The notes beneath the pieces were generated by a model. That model ran no database searches, was not told the origin of the DNA, and saw only the letters and a program-made list of their open reading frames with translations. Of a stretch of DNA of 64,000 nt, positions 6,019-15,288 are shown one piece after another. The number at the start of each line of letters is the position of its first letter. Position 1 is the first letter of the stretch. A program made the position numbers and the translations under genes. The stretch is from Varibaculum cambriense (lineage in GTDB: Bacteria; Actinomycetota; Actinomycetes; Actinomycetales; Actinomycetaceae). The stretch is from NCBI RefSeq assembly GCF_002848005.1, contig NZ_PKHX01000002.1, forward strand, positions 248,001 through 312,000, written 5' to 3'.

Positions 6019-8229
6019 ATGTGGAAGATTTGTGCGCAAGTAAGGCCTTTGGATACGAATAGATGCGTCCTTACATGTGCAGATGGTCGTGATCTGGTGC
6101 TCTCAACGGATGCTAATAGCATCGTGCGCGTCTTAGATGCGGCGCAGGATGTCCAGTCCACTCACCCTTTGGGCACTCCGTTGAAAAAAGCATTAGAAAA
6201 ACACAGCTGTTTTATCAACACGCAGGACCTAGTCTCCCCGACCCCTGATCCTCAATCTATGGCCGATGCAGAGGTAATTGTCTGCGGCGATCCCACAATT
6301 GCGCGTTTAATAACTTCAGAGCTCCAAAAGATTGATGTCACGGCGCGCCTGTCTTCCCAGTCAGTTCGCGAATGTGCATACCAAGTCTTCAATCGCGGCG
6401 CCCTGGTGGTGTGTCGCGGAGATGATCCTGCTCCCGTATTTGCGCAAACTATTGAAGACAATCTCGGACTAAATATTTCAGTGATCACGGTGGATCACAC
6501 CCCCGACCAACTATTGGTTGGCCCAGCAGTACTTAAAGGGCAAGGTGCAACTTATAGCGACAGTCTTGCTCGTCTCGCCGGAAATGCAGTCAATAGTGCA
6601 GTATTTCAGGCAAAAATGGGTAGCCCCGTATGGGGAAGTTTCTTACCGCGCTTAGGTGCAGCCACAAATATGGGGCACAAAGCAGCGGAATTAATTAAAG
6701 CTATTACTCGCAATGAAATCGATAACCAGAAATCAACCCCCCTTGACACTATTTGGGCAATTTCCATGGACGGGGAGCTCGAAGTTCACGCGGTGCTTCC
6801 CACGAATTTTATGATGGGCCCTCAGCCTAAATCCCCGATTCACCCTCCCACCTTTGTGGTTGATAAATGCTATGGAATCGTAAAAGAGCTCACTCGGGTA
6901 CATCACAGTGCCTATATGCCGCCTACGTTGCATACTACCCAGGCGCGAACGTGTGATTTACGCAGAACATCAACTTATATCAACACTGTATTTTGCCAAG
7001 GCTCAACGTTAATCCCCAATGAGGTTGGAGAAGCAGAAAAAGAAGCGCAGATCCACGACACTGAACTAGCGGCTATTGGTGAATCGGTCGAGCGTTATTG
7101 CTCTAACCTAATCGATCTCAAACCGATATTACATGGTTCTTATCGGGAATTAACGAGAAAAGGATACCCGCTTCTTCATCCGGAAGAACTGGTGCTATTC
7201 TCTGCAAACCAGTACCAGCACCCCGGATTTCCTTTTGTACCTTTGACCCCTGACCTGCCCGTAGGGTGGGTGGAAGGTACCTATTATGAGGATGAAGAGC
7301 CAGTTTTCGTTCCTGCCTCCTTGGTGTATGTCAACTGGTATACCAACCAGTATCGGCAAGAACCGAAAGTTAACTTTCCTGCGTTTGCTGGAGTAGCTGC
7401 AGGAACCAGCAGTGACCAGGCGATATTGTCGGGTATCAGTGAAATTATTGAGCGGCATGCCACCATGGTGTGGTGGTTGAATGCCCAGCCGCTTCCGCAC
7501 CTGGAATTACCGCAGAAATATTTAGATCTTTTTAGCGGGACGAAAGAGCCACTTCGCCCCGCTTTGATCAATCTAGACAACACTTTCAATATTCCGGTTC
7601 TAGCCGGGGTAGTTCACAATGATGTCTCTAAACTGGTACACGTTGGTTTTTCTTGTCGTTCGAGCGTTGAACAAGGCGCTTTAAAAGCTTGGAGTGAAGC
7701 GCTCACCTTACAAGAGGGAGCTCACGACCTCGCAAACCCCGAAGGGGCACATTGGACAGCAATCCGTAAAGGTCTACTTCCTGGACGTTCATATAAGAAA
7801 TGGCGCCGTGACCGCCGCTATCTGGATGATTTCCGTGAGGATCTCAAAGATGTAGATGACCTCCTAATTCAGCAAGAGGTCTTTCTAGATCCTCGCGCAG
7901 TAGACAGAGTGAAACCGCTGTTAGATATACCAGCAACCCGCAGTATTTCATCTGTGCCACAGCTGAAAGATAGCCAACTAGCTAGTTATATAGAGCGTAT
8001 CCACGCCCGGGGTATGCGGGTAATTACCGTTGATATCACCTCTCGCGATGTCGCTTCTTGCGGACTGCATGTGATCCGCACATTAATTCCCGGCACGATC
8101 GGCAATACTCCTGCCGCATTTCCCTACCTGGGGCGCAATATGGTGGCAGAGGAAGCAGTACGGTTAGGATGGGTGGATTCGCCAAGACCTGAAGGTAGCA
8201 TGAACCCCTTCCCAATGCCGCACGCGTAG
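6019..8229 (+). CDS. Fused E1-like/YcaO azoline-forming cyclodehydratase
   Basis: 736 residues, the size of fused SagC/SagD-type TOMM maturases, which use ATP to cyclise Cys, Ser or Thr in a precursor peptide to thiazoline or oxazoline. The N-terminal ~80 residues could hold the leader-binding fold; about 84-280 look like a degenerate ThiF/E1 domain (VIVCGDPTIARLITSEL at 86-102) without an obvious CxxC zinc pair. The YcaO part covers about 290-736: ATP/Mg motif AAIGESVERY (351-360), AGTSSDQAILSGISEIIERH (461-480), and TSRDVASCGLHVIRTLIPG (674-692). The protein ends with P730-F-P-M-P734, the PxPxP tail typical of azoline-forming YcaO enzymes. No TfuA is present, which argues against thioamidation. 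It lies directly behind its likely substrate. Confidence 0.9.
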   Translation: MWKICAQVRPLDTNRCVLTCADGRDLVLSTDANSIVRVLDAAQDVQSTHPLGTPLKKALEKHSCFINTQDLVSPTPDPQSMADAEVIVCGDPTIARLITSELQKIDVTARLSSQSVRECAYQVFNRGALVVCRGDDPAPVFAQTIEDNLGLNISVITVDHTPDQLLVGPAVLKGQGATYSDSLARLAGNAVNSAVFQAKMGSPVWGSFLPRLGAATNMGHKAAELIKAITRNEIDNQKSTPLDTIWAISMDGELEVHAVLPTNFMMGPQPKSPIHPPTFVVDKCYGIVKELTRVHHSAYMPPTLHTTQARTCDLRRTSTYINTVFCQGSTLIPNEVGEAEKEAQIHDTELAAIGESVERYCSNLIDLKPILHGSYRELTRKGYPLLHPEELVLFSANQYQHPGFPFVPLTPDLPVGWVEGTYYEDEEPVFVPASLVYVNWYTNQYRQEPKVNFPAFAGVAAGTSSDQAILSGISEIIERHATMVWWLNAQPLPHLELPQKYLDLFSGTKEPLRPALINLDNTFNIPVLAGVVHNDVSKLVHVGFSCRSSVEQGALKAWSEALTLQEGAHDLANPEGAHWTAIRKGLLPGRSYKKWRRDRRYLDDFREDLKDVDDLLIQQEVFLDPRAVDRVKPLLDIPATRSISSVPQLKDSQLASYIERIHARGMRVITVDITSRDVASCGLHVIRTLIPGTIGNTPAAFPYLGRNMVAEEAVRLGWVDSPRPEGSMNPFPMPHA

Positions 8230-8263
8230 AACCGATACCGTTGTTGAGAAAGGAAAGGCGATT

Positions 8264-9997
8264 GTGTTCGCAAAGCAGCGTTTAGTTATGCGCGCCGCCG
8301 GAGTCTCCGTGTGGCTGCTGGCCCCCGCCATGATGTTGGGTGTCCTGGTGTCTTGCTTATATATTGCAACCGCGGTGTGCAACGCCATGCTTTTCAATGA
8401 GCTATTGAGCTCTCGCCGGGTCTCCACGGTGGTGGGACTAATCATAGCTATTGCCGGTTTGCTCTTAATCCGTCCGTTACTTGAGGTCAGTGGACAGCTT
8501 CTACAAAATCGAGCGGGACTAGTGGTGAAAAGCCGCTTACGGCAGGCGCTTCTAGAGCAACTAGATGCGCGCGGACCTATGCGGGGAGGACTGGGGCGTT
8601 CTGGACAAATACAGTCGGTTCTCACTGATGGGGTTGAGGCGATCGAACCCTATTTCGTCAAGTATTTCACCCAACTGGCGGTCACTGCTCTAACCGCGAT
8701 TGGTTTAACAATTGCTATTGCCAGCATTTCTCCCCTGATTGCGGGAGTTCTTTTAGTCTGTGGAGTCGCGATTATTGCTATTCCCCGATTATGGGATAGA
8801 GCTCTTGCTGATCGCGGACAATCGCATTGGGTAGCGTACGAAAATCTCAATGCCGATTTCGTGGATTCTATGATGGGAATGTCCACTTTGAAGTCTTTTG
8901 GGGCGGCTAAAGATCATGGCACCCAATTAGAAAAACAGTCCAGCCAGCTGCTCAAAACTACTATGGGGCAGCTACGGCTTTCATTGGGAGAAACTGGCCT
9001 ATCAGGAATGATGAAAGTGCTCGGTCCTGCTCTCGGGCTCGTGATCGCAATTTCTTTGATTACTTCCAAGTCGATGCCGATTAGCTCGCTATTTGTGGTT
9101 ACGCTGCTAGCTATCGAACTTTTCCGCCCGTTTACTGCCTTATCGGCATGTTGGCATGAAGCGTTTTTCGGTATTTCCGCGCTGCCAGCTATGAGCGAGT
9201 TATTTGAACAGGAGCAAACTTCTGCCACTACCCGCAAATCTCCGCAAAACATGCCTCGCAGTAACGAAGTATCTTTCGTGGATATCTCCTACACTTATCC
9301 GGGAGCTGCCGAGCCGGCTCTTGAGCAAGTCACTTTCGTTGCACCTGCAGGTAAAACAACCGCTTTGGTGGGGCTGTCAGGTTCCGGAAAATCCACTGCG
9401 CTCGGGTTATTAATGGGTTTCGATCACCCTGATAGTGGAAGTATCACAGTGGGAGGGGTTTCAGCGGATAGTTTGGAGATTGCGCGTACCGTCACCCTGG
9501 TTCCGCAAGACCCGATTATTTTTCCAGGAACAGTAAGGTCAATTTTGGCCGAAGCTAATCCCAAGGCGGATGAAGCAGAGATGATGACGGCTCTCAAGCT
9601 AGCCTGTGCTACAAACCTGCATCCCGATAACAATCCTGATTCTGGTGACAATATTCTTGATTTAGAAATTGAAGAACATGCTCAGAACCTTTCGGGAGGA
9701 CAAAAACAGCGACTGGCGATTGCTCGGGCTCTGGTTCGCAAATGCCCGCTCCTCGTACTCGATGAATCTACTTCTGGTCTGGACACCCAAACAGAAACAA
9801 CGGTTCTGACGAATATTCGCAAAGCGTACCCGAATCTCACTTTATTGCTGGTTACCCACCGTATTGACGCTGCTGAGCAAACAGATCATGTAGTGGTAAT
9901 GGGACATGGGAAAGTGCTTTGTAGCGGGAATCCCTGTACGTTAAGCCAGGAAGATAATGCCTGGTCAAGATTGATTAGTGCACAGATAGGAGCCTAG
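8264..9997 (+). CDS. ABC transporter half-subunit 1 (exporter fold, CydD/YbtP-like)
   Basis: 577 residues: about six membrane helices in the first 310 residues, then an ABC ATPase with Walker A GLSGSGKST, signature LSGGQKQRLAIARAL and Walker B LLVLDESTSGLD. The membrane domain has a CydD-like stretch (DGVEAIEPYFVKYFTQLA). The GTG start has AAGGAAAGG upstream. The next gene encodes a second half-transporter six bases later, so a heterodimer is likely. In this locus it could export the modified peptide; a YbtPQ/IrtAB-like role importing a metal complex is also possible because those siderophore importers share the exporter fold. No cydAB is near, so a cytochrome bd role is unlikely. Confidence 0.85.
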   Translation: MFAKQRLVMRAAGVSVWLLAPAMMLGVLVSCLYIATAVCNAMLFNELLSSRRVSTVVGLIIAIAGLLLIRPLLEVSGQLLQNRAGLVVKSRLRQALLEQLDARGPMRGGLGRSGQIQSVLTDGVEAIEPYFVKYFTQLAVTALTAIGLTIAIASISPLIAGVLLVCGVAIIAIPRLWDRALADRGQSHWVAYENLNADFVDSMMGMSTLKSFGAAKDHGTQLEKQSSQLLKTTMGQLRLSLGETGLSGMMKVLGPALGLVIAISLITSKSMPISSLFVVTLLAIELFRPFTALSACWHEAFFGISALPAMSELFEQEQTSATTRKSPQNMPRSNEVSFVDISYTYPGAAEPALEQVTFVAPAGKTTALVGLSGSGKSTALGLLMGFDHPDSGSITVGGVSADSLEIARTVTLVPQDPIIFPGTVRSILAEANPKADEAEMMTALKLACATNLHPDNNPDSGDNILDLEIEEHAQNLSGGQKQRLAIARALVRKCPLLVLDESTSGLDTQTETTVLTNIRKAYPNLTLLLVTHRIDAAEQTDHVVVMGHGKVLCSGNPCTLSQEDNAWSRLISAQIGA

Positions 9998-10003
9998 TCG
10001 ACT

Positions 10004-11731
10004 ATGACCTTAGTTTTCAGTAATTTCCTTGCACTGATGAAGCGGCTACGCGAATGTGTTCCCCTTTTCGTAGCCGCGACTATTGTGACTGCGCTTGCCC
10101 AAATTAGTGTTGTTGGGGTTGCGGTCAGTTCAGTATGGATATCTACGCAATTCATATTAAACCGTACGAATAATCTGAACCTGCTGCTCGTTATGATGTT
10201 TACCCTGGTGGTCGTGCATGCCGTGAGTACCCTCTTTGAGGTTTGGTGGTCACATGAAGTTGCTTACCGGATTCTACACACCTTACGGGTGCATATTTAT
10301 AACGCTATCGAACGAATCGCGCCCTTAGGGTTGCAAGGGAAACGTACCGGTGATGTGGCATCGGCTGCCATGAATGATGCGGAACAGCTGGAATGGTTTT
10401 ATGCGCATACGGCCTCTACTGCCATCTGCGCCATTCTCACTCCAACTTTATTCACCGGGGTGCTGGTGAGTTTTATTGGTCCGATTGGACTGATAATGCT
10501 GCTACCAACTGCAGCTATGATTGCATTCCCTTTCGCCCTTATGTCCATACAACGCCGGCAAGGTAAAAAATTACGTTATCAACTAGCCCAGTTGCGTATT
10601 GCAGTTCTGGATTCTATTCAAGGGCAAAGGGAACTGCGATCCTTGGGGATGGTGGATAAACAAAATGCGCAGATTTTGGATCTAACACGAAAAGTGCAGG
10701 TAACTAAGAATTCGCAAACGATAAGAAAAGCCTGGGAATCAGCTTTTTCTACGATTGCAACCACCGTCGGATCCACGATTTTGCTAGTCATTCTAACTGG
10801 ATGGGTACTGACCGGACATTTGGATTCAGCTTTGTTACCAGTTGCGGTGGTGCTAGCGGGTCTCGTACCAACCCCCGCGACAACGCTAGTGGGCATGCTG
10901 GGAAGAGTAGGAGAAATTGGGGCATGCGCACACCGGATTAATACCATTCTTAACGCTAAGGATCCCATCCCCTCCATCCCCGAAACCAATCATGCCGAAT
11001 ACGAGGCAGAAACAAATCATTTAGTTAGCGACAATACGGTTTTTTCCTATCAGGCAGGTACGCCAGTTATTAACCAAGTTAACTTAACCGCAACTCCTAA
11101 ACGCTCAATCGCCATTGTCGGAAAATCAGGGGCGGGGAAAACTACCCTAGCCAATCTGGCTATGCGTTATCTTGATCCTCAGGAAGGCGAACTGCGTTTC
11201 GATGGGAGAAATCTTCGCTCCTATCAACCGAACCAATATCGCGAAAGACTAGCTCTTGTTCCCCAGGACTGCCATATTTTTGCCGGAACTGTGCGAGACA
11301 ATCTTGTTTTAGCTAATCGGCAGGCCTGTGATGATGACATTTGGGCAGCTCTTGCCGAAGCTGATATCAGTGAGCTGATTACTTCTTTAGGAGGATTAGA
11401 CGCGAAAGTCGGGGATCGGGGAACCACGCTCTCGGGTGGGGAACGTCAACGTATCGGGATTGCTCGTGCTTTTCTTCGGCGTCCCGACATGCTTATCCTC
11501 GATGAGCCGCTCGCTAATATTGACCCGTTCCTCGAAGCCTCCATTGCCAAAAATATTCGTAGCGCGAGGGCTGAGCGTACTACTATCGTCATTGCCCATC
11601 GGCTGGCTTCTATTCGTATCGCGGACCATATCGTAGTTCTTGATGGCGGACGCGTGGTTGCGGAAGGGACTCATCAGGAGCTTAAAGATCAGCCAATTTA
11701 TAGAACGCTTTTAGGGCAACAGATAGCTTAG
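10004..11731 (+). CDS. ABC transporter half-subunit 2 (exporter fold, CydC/YbtQ-like)
   Basis: 575 residues: six predicted membrane helices up to about residue 300, then an ATPase with Walker A GKSGAGKTT, signature LSGGERQRIGIARAF and Walker B MLILDEPLANID, with His in the IVIAHRLASI switch. Both halves keep apparently intact ATPase motifs. The start codon is six bases past the partner's stop, with AGGAG in the partner's last codons, so the two are translationally coupled and probably form a heterodimer. It is the last gene of the rightward iron-box operon; the 129-base gap that follows holds no clear terminator. Confidence 0.85.
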   Translation: MTLVFSNFLALMKRLRECVPLFVAATIVTALAQISVVGVAVSSVWISTQFILNRTNNLNLLLVMMFTLVVVHAVSTLFEVWWSHEVAYRILHTLRVHIYNAIERIAPLGLQGKRTGDVASAAMNDAEQLEWFYAHTASTAICAILTPTLFTGVLVSFIGPIGLIMLLPTAAMIAFPFALMSIQRRQGKKLRYQLAQLRIAVLDSIQGQRELRSLGMVDKQNAQILDLTRKVQVTKNSQTIRKAWESAFSTIATTVGSTILLVILTGWVLTGHLDSALLPVAVVLAGLVPTPATTLVGMLGRVGEIGACAHRINTILNAKDPIPSIPETNHAEYEAETNHLVSDNTVFSYQAGTPVINQVNLTATPKRSIAIVGKSGAGKTTLANLAMRYLDPQEGELRFDGRNLRSYQPNQYRERLALVPQDCHIFAGTVRDNLVLANRQACDDDIWAALAEADISELITSLGGLDAKVGDRGTTLSGGERQRIGIARAFLRRPDMLILDEPLANIDPFLEASIAKNIRSARAERTTIVIAHRLASIRIADHIVVLDGGRVVAEGTHQELKDQPIYRTLLGQQIA

Positions 11732-11860
11732 TTACCGCATAAATCAGTAAATAGGCGAGCTAGTAGTTAGCATTTATCAAGGTCTACCTATAGTCGCAGC
11801 AAGGTGCTAGTGAGAATTTCTTTACATTGCTCTGAACGTAAACACTTGACTACTGGCAGG

Positions 11861-12493
11861 TCACGCCACCACTAGCTTGCGACGATTTAGGCGTAAAGTA
11901 ACGTCGGCGCTGCGGGCGAGTTGGCGTGAATGGGTCACCACAATAACGCATTTATCCTGTTCATGCGCGGCTCGCTGCAAAATCTCGATTACTTCGCGGG
12001 CGGTATCCTCATCCAGGTTCCCGGTAGGTTCATCCGCCAAAATAATCGGAGCCCCCGACACCAGCGCTCTCCCAATCGCTACCCGCTGCTGCTGACCTCC
12101 CGAAAGCGCCATGACGCTGCGCCGCGCCTCCTTTTCAGACAGCCCCAGCTCAATCAAAGTGTCAATCCCGGCTTTGCCGTTAACCAGCCTCAGATTCTCC
12201 AGCGGCGTCAAATAATCAATCAGGTTATAGTTTTGGAAAACCAGCGAAATCTGCTTTTTGCGGTGCTGAGCATAGCCGGTCTCCGCAATATCGGTACCAT
12301 CAAAACGCACCGCCCCAGAAGTGGGCGTATCTAAGCCCGCCAACAGGTTCAACAGGGTGGATTTGCCGGCTCCGGAGGCTCCAACAATCGCATAAAACTT
12401 CCCGATCTCAAACTCGGAGCACACATCAGACAGAATCTGGGTGTTGGTTCCCGGATACACATATTCAAGGTGGTCTAACTGCAAAATACTCAT
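11861..12493 (-). CDS. ABC transporter ATPase, LolD/MacB family
   Basis: 210 residues, a stand-alone ATPase: Walker A GASGAGKST, Q-loop LVFQNYNLIDYLTPLENL, signature LSGGQQQRVAIGRAL, Walker B IILADEPTGNLDEDT. The NYNL and GNLD forms are typical of ATPases serving FtsX-like MacB/LolCDE permeases. It is the third gene of an operon whose first two genes encode such permeases. These mechanotransmission transporters act on lipoproteins, peptides or antibiotics from the outer face; the substrate here is unknown. The operon converges on the RiPP operon and shows no link to it besides proximity. Confidence 0.88.
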   Translation of the reverse strand: MSILQLDHLEYVYPGTNTQILSDVCSEFEIGKFYAIVGASGAGKSTLLNLLAGLDTPTSGAVRFDGTDIAETGYAQHRKKQISLVFQNYNLIDYLTPLENLRLVNGKAGIDTLIELGLSEKEARRSVMALSGGQQQRVAIGRALVSGAPIILADEPTGNLDEDTAREVIEILQRAAHEQDKCVIVVTHSRQLARSADVTLRLNRRKLVVA

Positions 12494-12501
12494 AATGTTT
12501 C

Positions 12502-13716
12502 CTAACTAATTTTGGCGAGAATAGCTCGCGGGGTTTGACGAAGCAGGGGAACGGTCGCTAAAAGTAGCGCCGTAAAAGTAATCACATATCCGAGTACGAG
12601 GGCGGCCAGGATACTCCCGGCGCTCCCGCTCGCAGACAGGGCAGATAAAGACGGGCTGGCGGACTTGGCGAATACTAGTGAAGATACCTTACCTGATAGC
12701 AAGTAACCCAAAGTGGCACCGATAACGCTACCCACTAGCGCCAAGAAAGCGCTCTCCAAGGCAAGTTGCCCCAAAATATTCGCCTTGGTTTTTCCTACCG
12801 CCAGCAGCACCCCGATTTCGCGGGTGCGTCCGCGGATCCAAAAGATCATAATCAGGGCGAGGGCGGCTAGCCCGGCTGCACTAACCCCCACGGCCAGCGC
12901 GGTGAGCAGTTTATTTACCCCCGACAGGGTTGCCAGTACTCCCGCAAATTGGGCGGCATTAGATTCGAAACTCAGCTGCGAATCCACCTGTTTGGCCGCT
13001 CGTAACGCGGCAGGTAGGGAATTAGCGTCCCCGGTAAAGTACCTAGCGGTGGTCAGTTCTTTTCCGCCCAGGCGCTGACTGTTAGCCAGGTCAGTGAAAA
13101 TCTGATTCTCGCTAGCCCCGGCTGGCAGCCCTCCCGGATTCTCGGTTTTTCCGCTGAAAATCCCCACTACCGGCACGGTTACTGCGTTTCCGTTAGCATT
13201 TAGGCTCAGTTGGCTACCGACATGCAACCCGTTACGCTGGGCAAACTCGCGGTGAATCAGGGCGCCGCGTGTGCCTCCAGCCAGGTGTTTGCCACTTTCT
13301 AACCGGTACAGCCTCCCCATGAAAGACGGATGCAGCTGGCTATTAGTAGTCCCGATAATCCCGGCATCCCCGGCAAACTCGGCGTCAAGCTGCACCCCGG
13401 AAGTGGTGGCTACCAGTCGCGCGCCCTCGGGCTTAGCTAAAGTTTCTTTTTCAAAAGCCGAGCGTTTTACCTGCGGCAAGTGGTTCAGCTTTTCGGCTTG
13501 CGCTAGAGAGACATTGCCGCTATTGCTATAGGCAGTGAAACCCGCGTTTACCCCGGAGTTAATTGCCCCGGAAATCCCCGCTACCTGCGCGCGCACCCCT
13601 GACTGGGAAATCAGCGCGGTAAATACTACCGCCATGATTAGCGTGAGCAGTAAGGCGCGGCGCGGGCGGCGGCTCAGCGAATACCAGGCGCGCCGCCATA
13701 TACTAAGCGACCTCAT
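12502..13716 (-). CDS. FtsX/MacB-type ABC permease, second of two
   Basis: 404 residues from the ATG at 13716. This start overlaps the stop of the preceding permease as ATGA and puts a basic SLSIWRRAWYSLSRRPRRA segment before the first helix; an ORF open further upstream would overlap the neighbour by 70 bases and is rejected. One N-terminal helix, an extracytoplasmic domain of about 230 residues, then three C-terminal helices with WIRGRTREIGVLLAVG, the hallmark of FtsX-family permeases. It resembles the upstream gene in layout and so likely forms a heterodimer with it. Confidence 0.85.
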   Translation of the reverse strand: MRSLSIWRRAWYSLSRRPRRALLLTLIMAVVFTALISQSGVRAQVAGISGAINSGVNAGFTAYSNSGNVSLAQAEKLNHLPQVKRSAFEKETLAKPEGARLVATTSGVQLDAEFAGDAGIIGTTNSQLHPSFMGRLYRLESGKHLAGGTRGALIHREFAQRNGLHVGSQLSLNANGNAVTVPVVGIFSGKTENPGGLPAGASENQIFTDLANSQRLGGKELTTARYFTGDANSLPAALRAAKQVDSQLSFESNAAQFAGVLATLSGVNKLLTALAVGVSAAGLAALALIMIFWIRGRTREIGVLLAVGKTKANILGQLALESAFLALVGSVIGATLGYLLSGKVSSLVFAKSASPSLSALSASGSAGSILAALVLGYVITFTALLLATVPLLRQTPRAILAKIS

Positions 13717-15080
13717 TTGATATCCACCAAGAGGGCGCGCGGGGGGCGGCGCAGCATTGGGAATGATGCTGCCAGTACACAAAGTAGGCCTACCAGCAGA
13801 GTTAGTAACACCGCGGTAATCACCGAGGGGGTAGTTAGGGACACTGCTAAAGCATCTAGGGTCTTGGTAGCCGCTGAAGATTCCATGTCGGCGCCTGCTT
13901 GCCCGGCTTGAGCTAGTTCTTGCATTAGTGAACTATTGACCGAGGCCAATGCGGAATTGCCTAGCCATTGCGCGACTGCTCCAGAAATAAAGAACGCCAA
14001 CACAAACGCGGGGATCGCGGTAATTACCAGTTCGCAGAGGTATTGCGCGAAAATACTGGCCTTGGAAGTACCAACGGAAAGCAGCACCCCGGTTTCCTTC
14101 TTGCGTTCATTCATCCACAGGAACAGCACCAAGGTTAAAATCAGCAGCGCAAATCCGAAGGCGACCATTTTAGTGGTGCTCATCAGGGAATTTATTCCGC
14201 TCAGGGCTCCGGTAATGCCGGCTAAATACTGAGTGGCGGGCGAGAGTTGGTAGTTGCGCCAATCAATCTTGAGGGAGCCGGCCTTCTTTTCTACCTGCTC
14301 TAAGTCCTTTTCGGAAGCGACGAAAAAGTTAGCGTCCTGATATATCTCGTTATCTTTGCTCATCTGGTAGAGGGCACGGGTAGTGTCGAGATCGGTGTAC
14401 ACCGTGTTGGAGAACAGTTCGCTACGCTGAGCTGCCTGCCGAGTATTGGAGCCCCGCACCAGGCCCACGATCTCCATTTCGGTTTCCGCAGTGGACTTCC
14501 GCAAATTATCGACGTCATAGGGGTTGCCTTTAAGTTTCAGCTTGCTGCCGAGTTTCAGGCCATTAGCTTTCGCCAAATCTTCATGGATAATCGCCTTATG
14601 GTGATCACCAGGTCGCAAATGCCGCCCCGCTGCCAGGGTTAACGCCCCGGAACGGAAATTAGTGTCGATATCGGTGCGGTTGACTCCCCACACGTTTACC
14701 GCATTGCCAAACTGGGCTTCTTTCTTATCGTCATAGTCATTGGTTCCCAGTTTTTGGGTCTGGGCGCCAACCAGATCAGCAGTCACGTTTTGCCGGGCCA
14801 CATAGGTTTTAACCTCAGGTAGCTTCGCAATCTGGGCGATATCTGCAGGTTTAACAGTTCCGGCTCCTCGCGGGGTTCCCTGATTGAACTGAGGATTATT
14901 TCCCAGGACGAAACCGGCTCCCGCTTTGGCTTCTACCTTCGCGCTCTCACGCGCACTCGCCCTCTCGATAGCATCCGCCGACATTAAAACGGTGGCTACC
15001 AGGGTAAGCACCGCGAAGATAACAATAGTTTTAACTGGTTTTCTGACGACGTAACGCCAAGCTCTTCCCGCGAAGGACAA
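13713..15080 (-). CDS. FtsX/MacB-type ABC permease, first of two
   Basis: 455 residues from TTG 15080, which has AAAGGA seven bases upstream and gives an N-terminus reading SFAGRAWRYVVRKPVKT before the first helix; a GTG at 15110 is in frame but has no ribosome site. One N-terminal helix, a large outer domain, then three helices around LWMNERKKETGVLLSVG and FFISGAVAQWLG. It heads the three-gene operon that ends with the LolD-like ATPase. The outer domain is larger than that of its partner. Confidence 0.82.
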   Translation of the reverse strand: MSFAGRAWRYVVRKPVKTIVIFAVLTLVATVLMSADAIERASARESAKVEAKAGAGFVLGNNPQFNQGTPRGAGTVKPADIAQIAKLPEVKTYVARQNVTADLVGAQTQKLGTNDYDDKKEAQFGNAVNVWGVNRTDIDTNFRSGALTLAAGRHLRPGDHHKAIIHEDLAKANGLKLGSKLKLKGNPYDVDNLRKSTAETEMEIVGLVRGSNTRQAAQRSELFSNTVYTDLDTTRALYQMSKDNEIYQDANFFVASEKDLEQVEKKAGSLKIDWRNYQLSPATQYLAGITGALSGINSLMSTTKMVAFGFALLILTLVLFLWMNERKKETGVLLSVGTSKASIFAQYLCELVITAIPAFVLAFFISGAVAQWLGNSALASVNSSLMQELAQAGQAGADMESSAATKTLDALAVSLTTPSVITAVLLTLLVGLLCVLAASFPMLRRPPRALLVDIK

Positions 15081-15288
15081 GTCCAGATCCTTTCGATAGA
15101 ACCCAAGCACAACTTAGGTAACCCCAATAAACAAATGTTAGCTTTTCTAGCCGGACTGAAAGAATCCTGGGTCAGGGACAGAAAGAATCTGAAAAGGCAA
15201 AAATTTCGGGGAGCGAAAATACTCTTACCAGGGATAGCATTCCGCAAGTATCTTAGGTCACAAAGATTTAGAAGCGGCTCCCAGCAAG

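Noticed and set aside
8264-11731. Calling the ABC pair CydDC for cytochrome bd assembly
   Set aside because: Domain resemblance is real, but there is no cydAB nearby and the operon context is a RiPP pathway.
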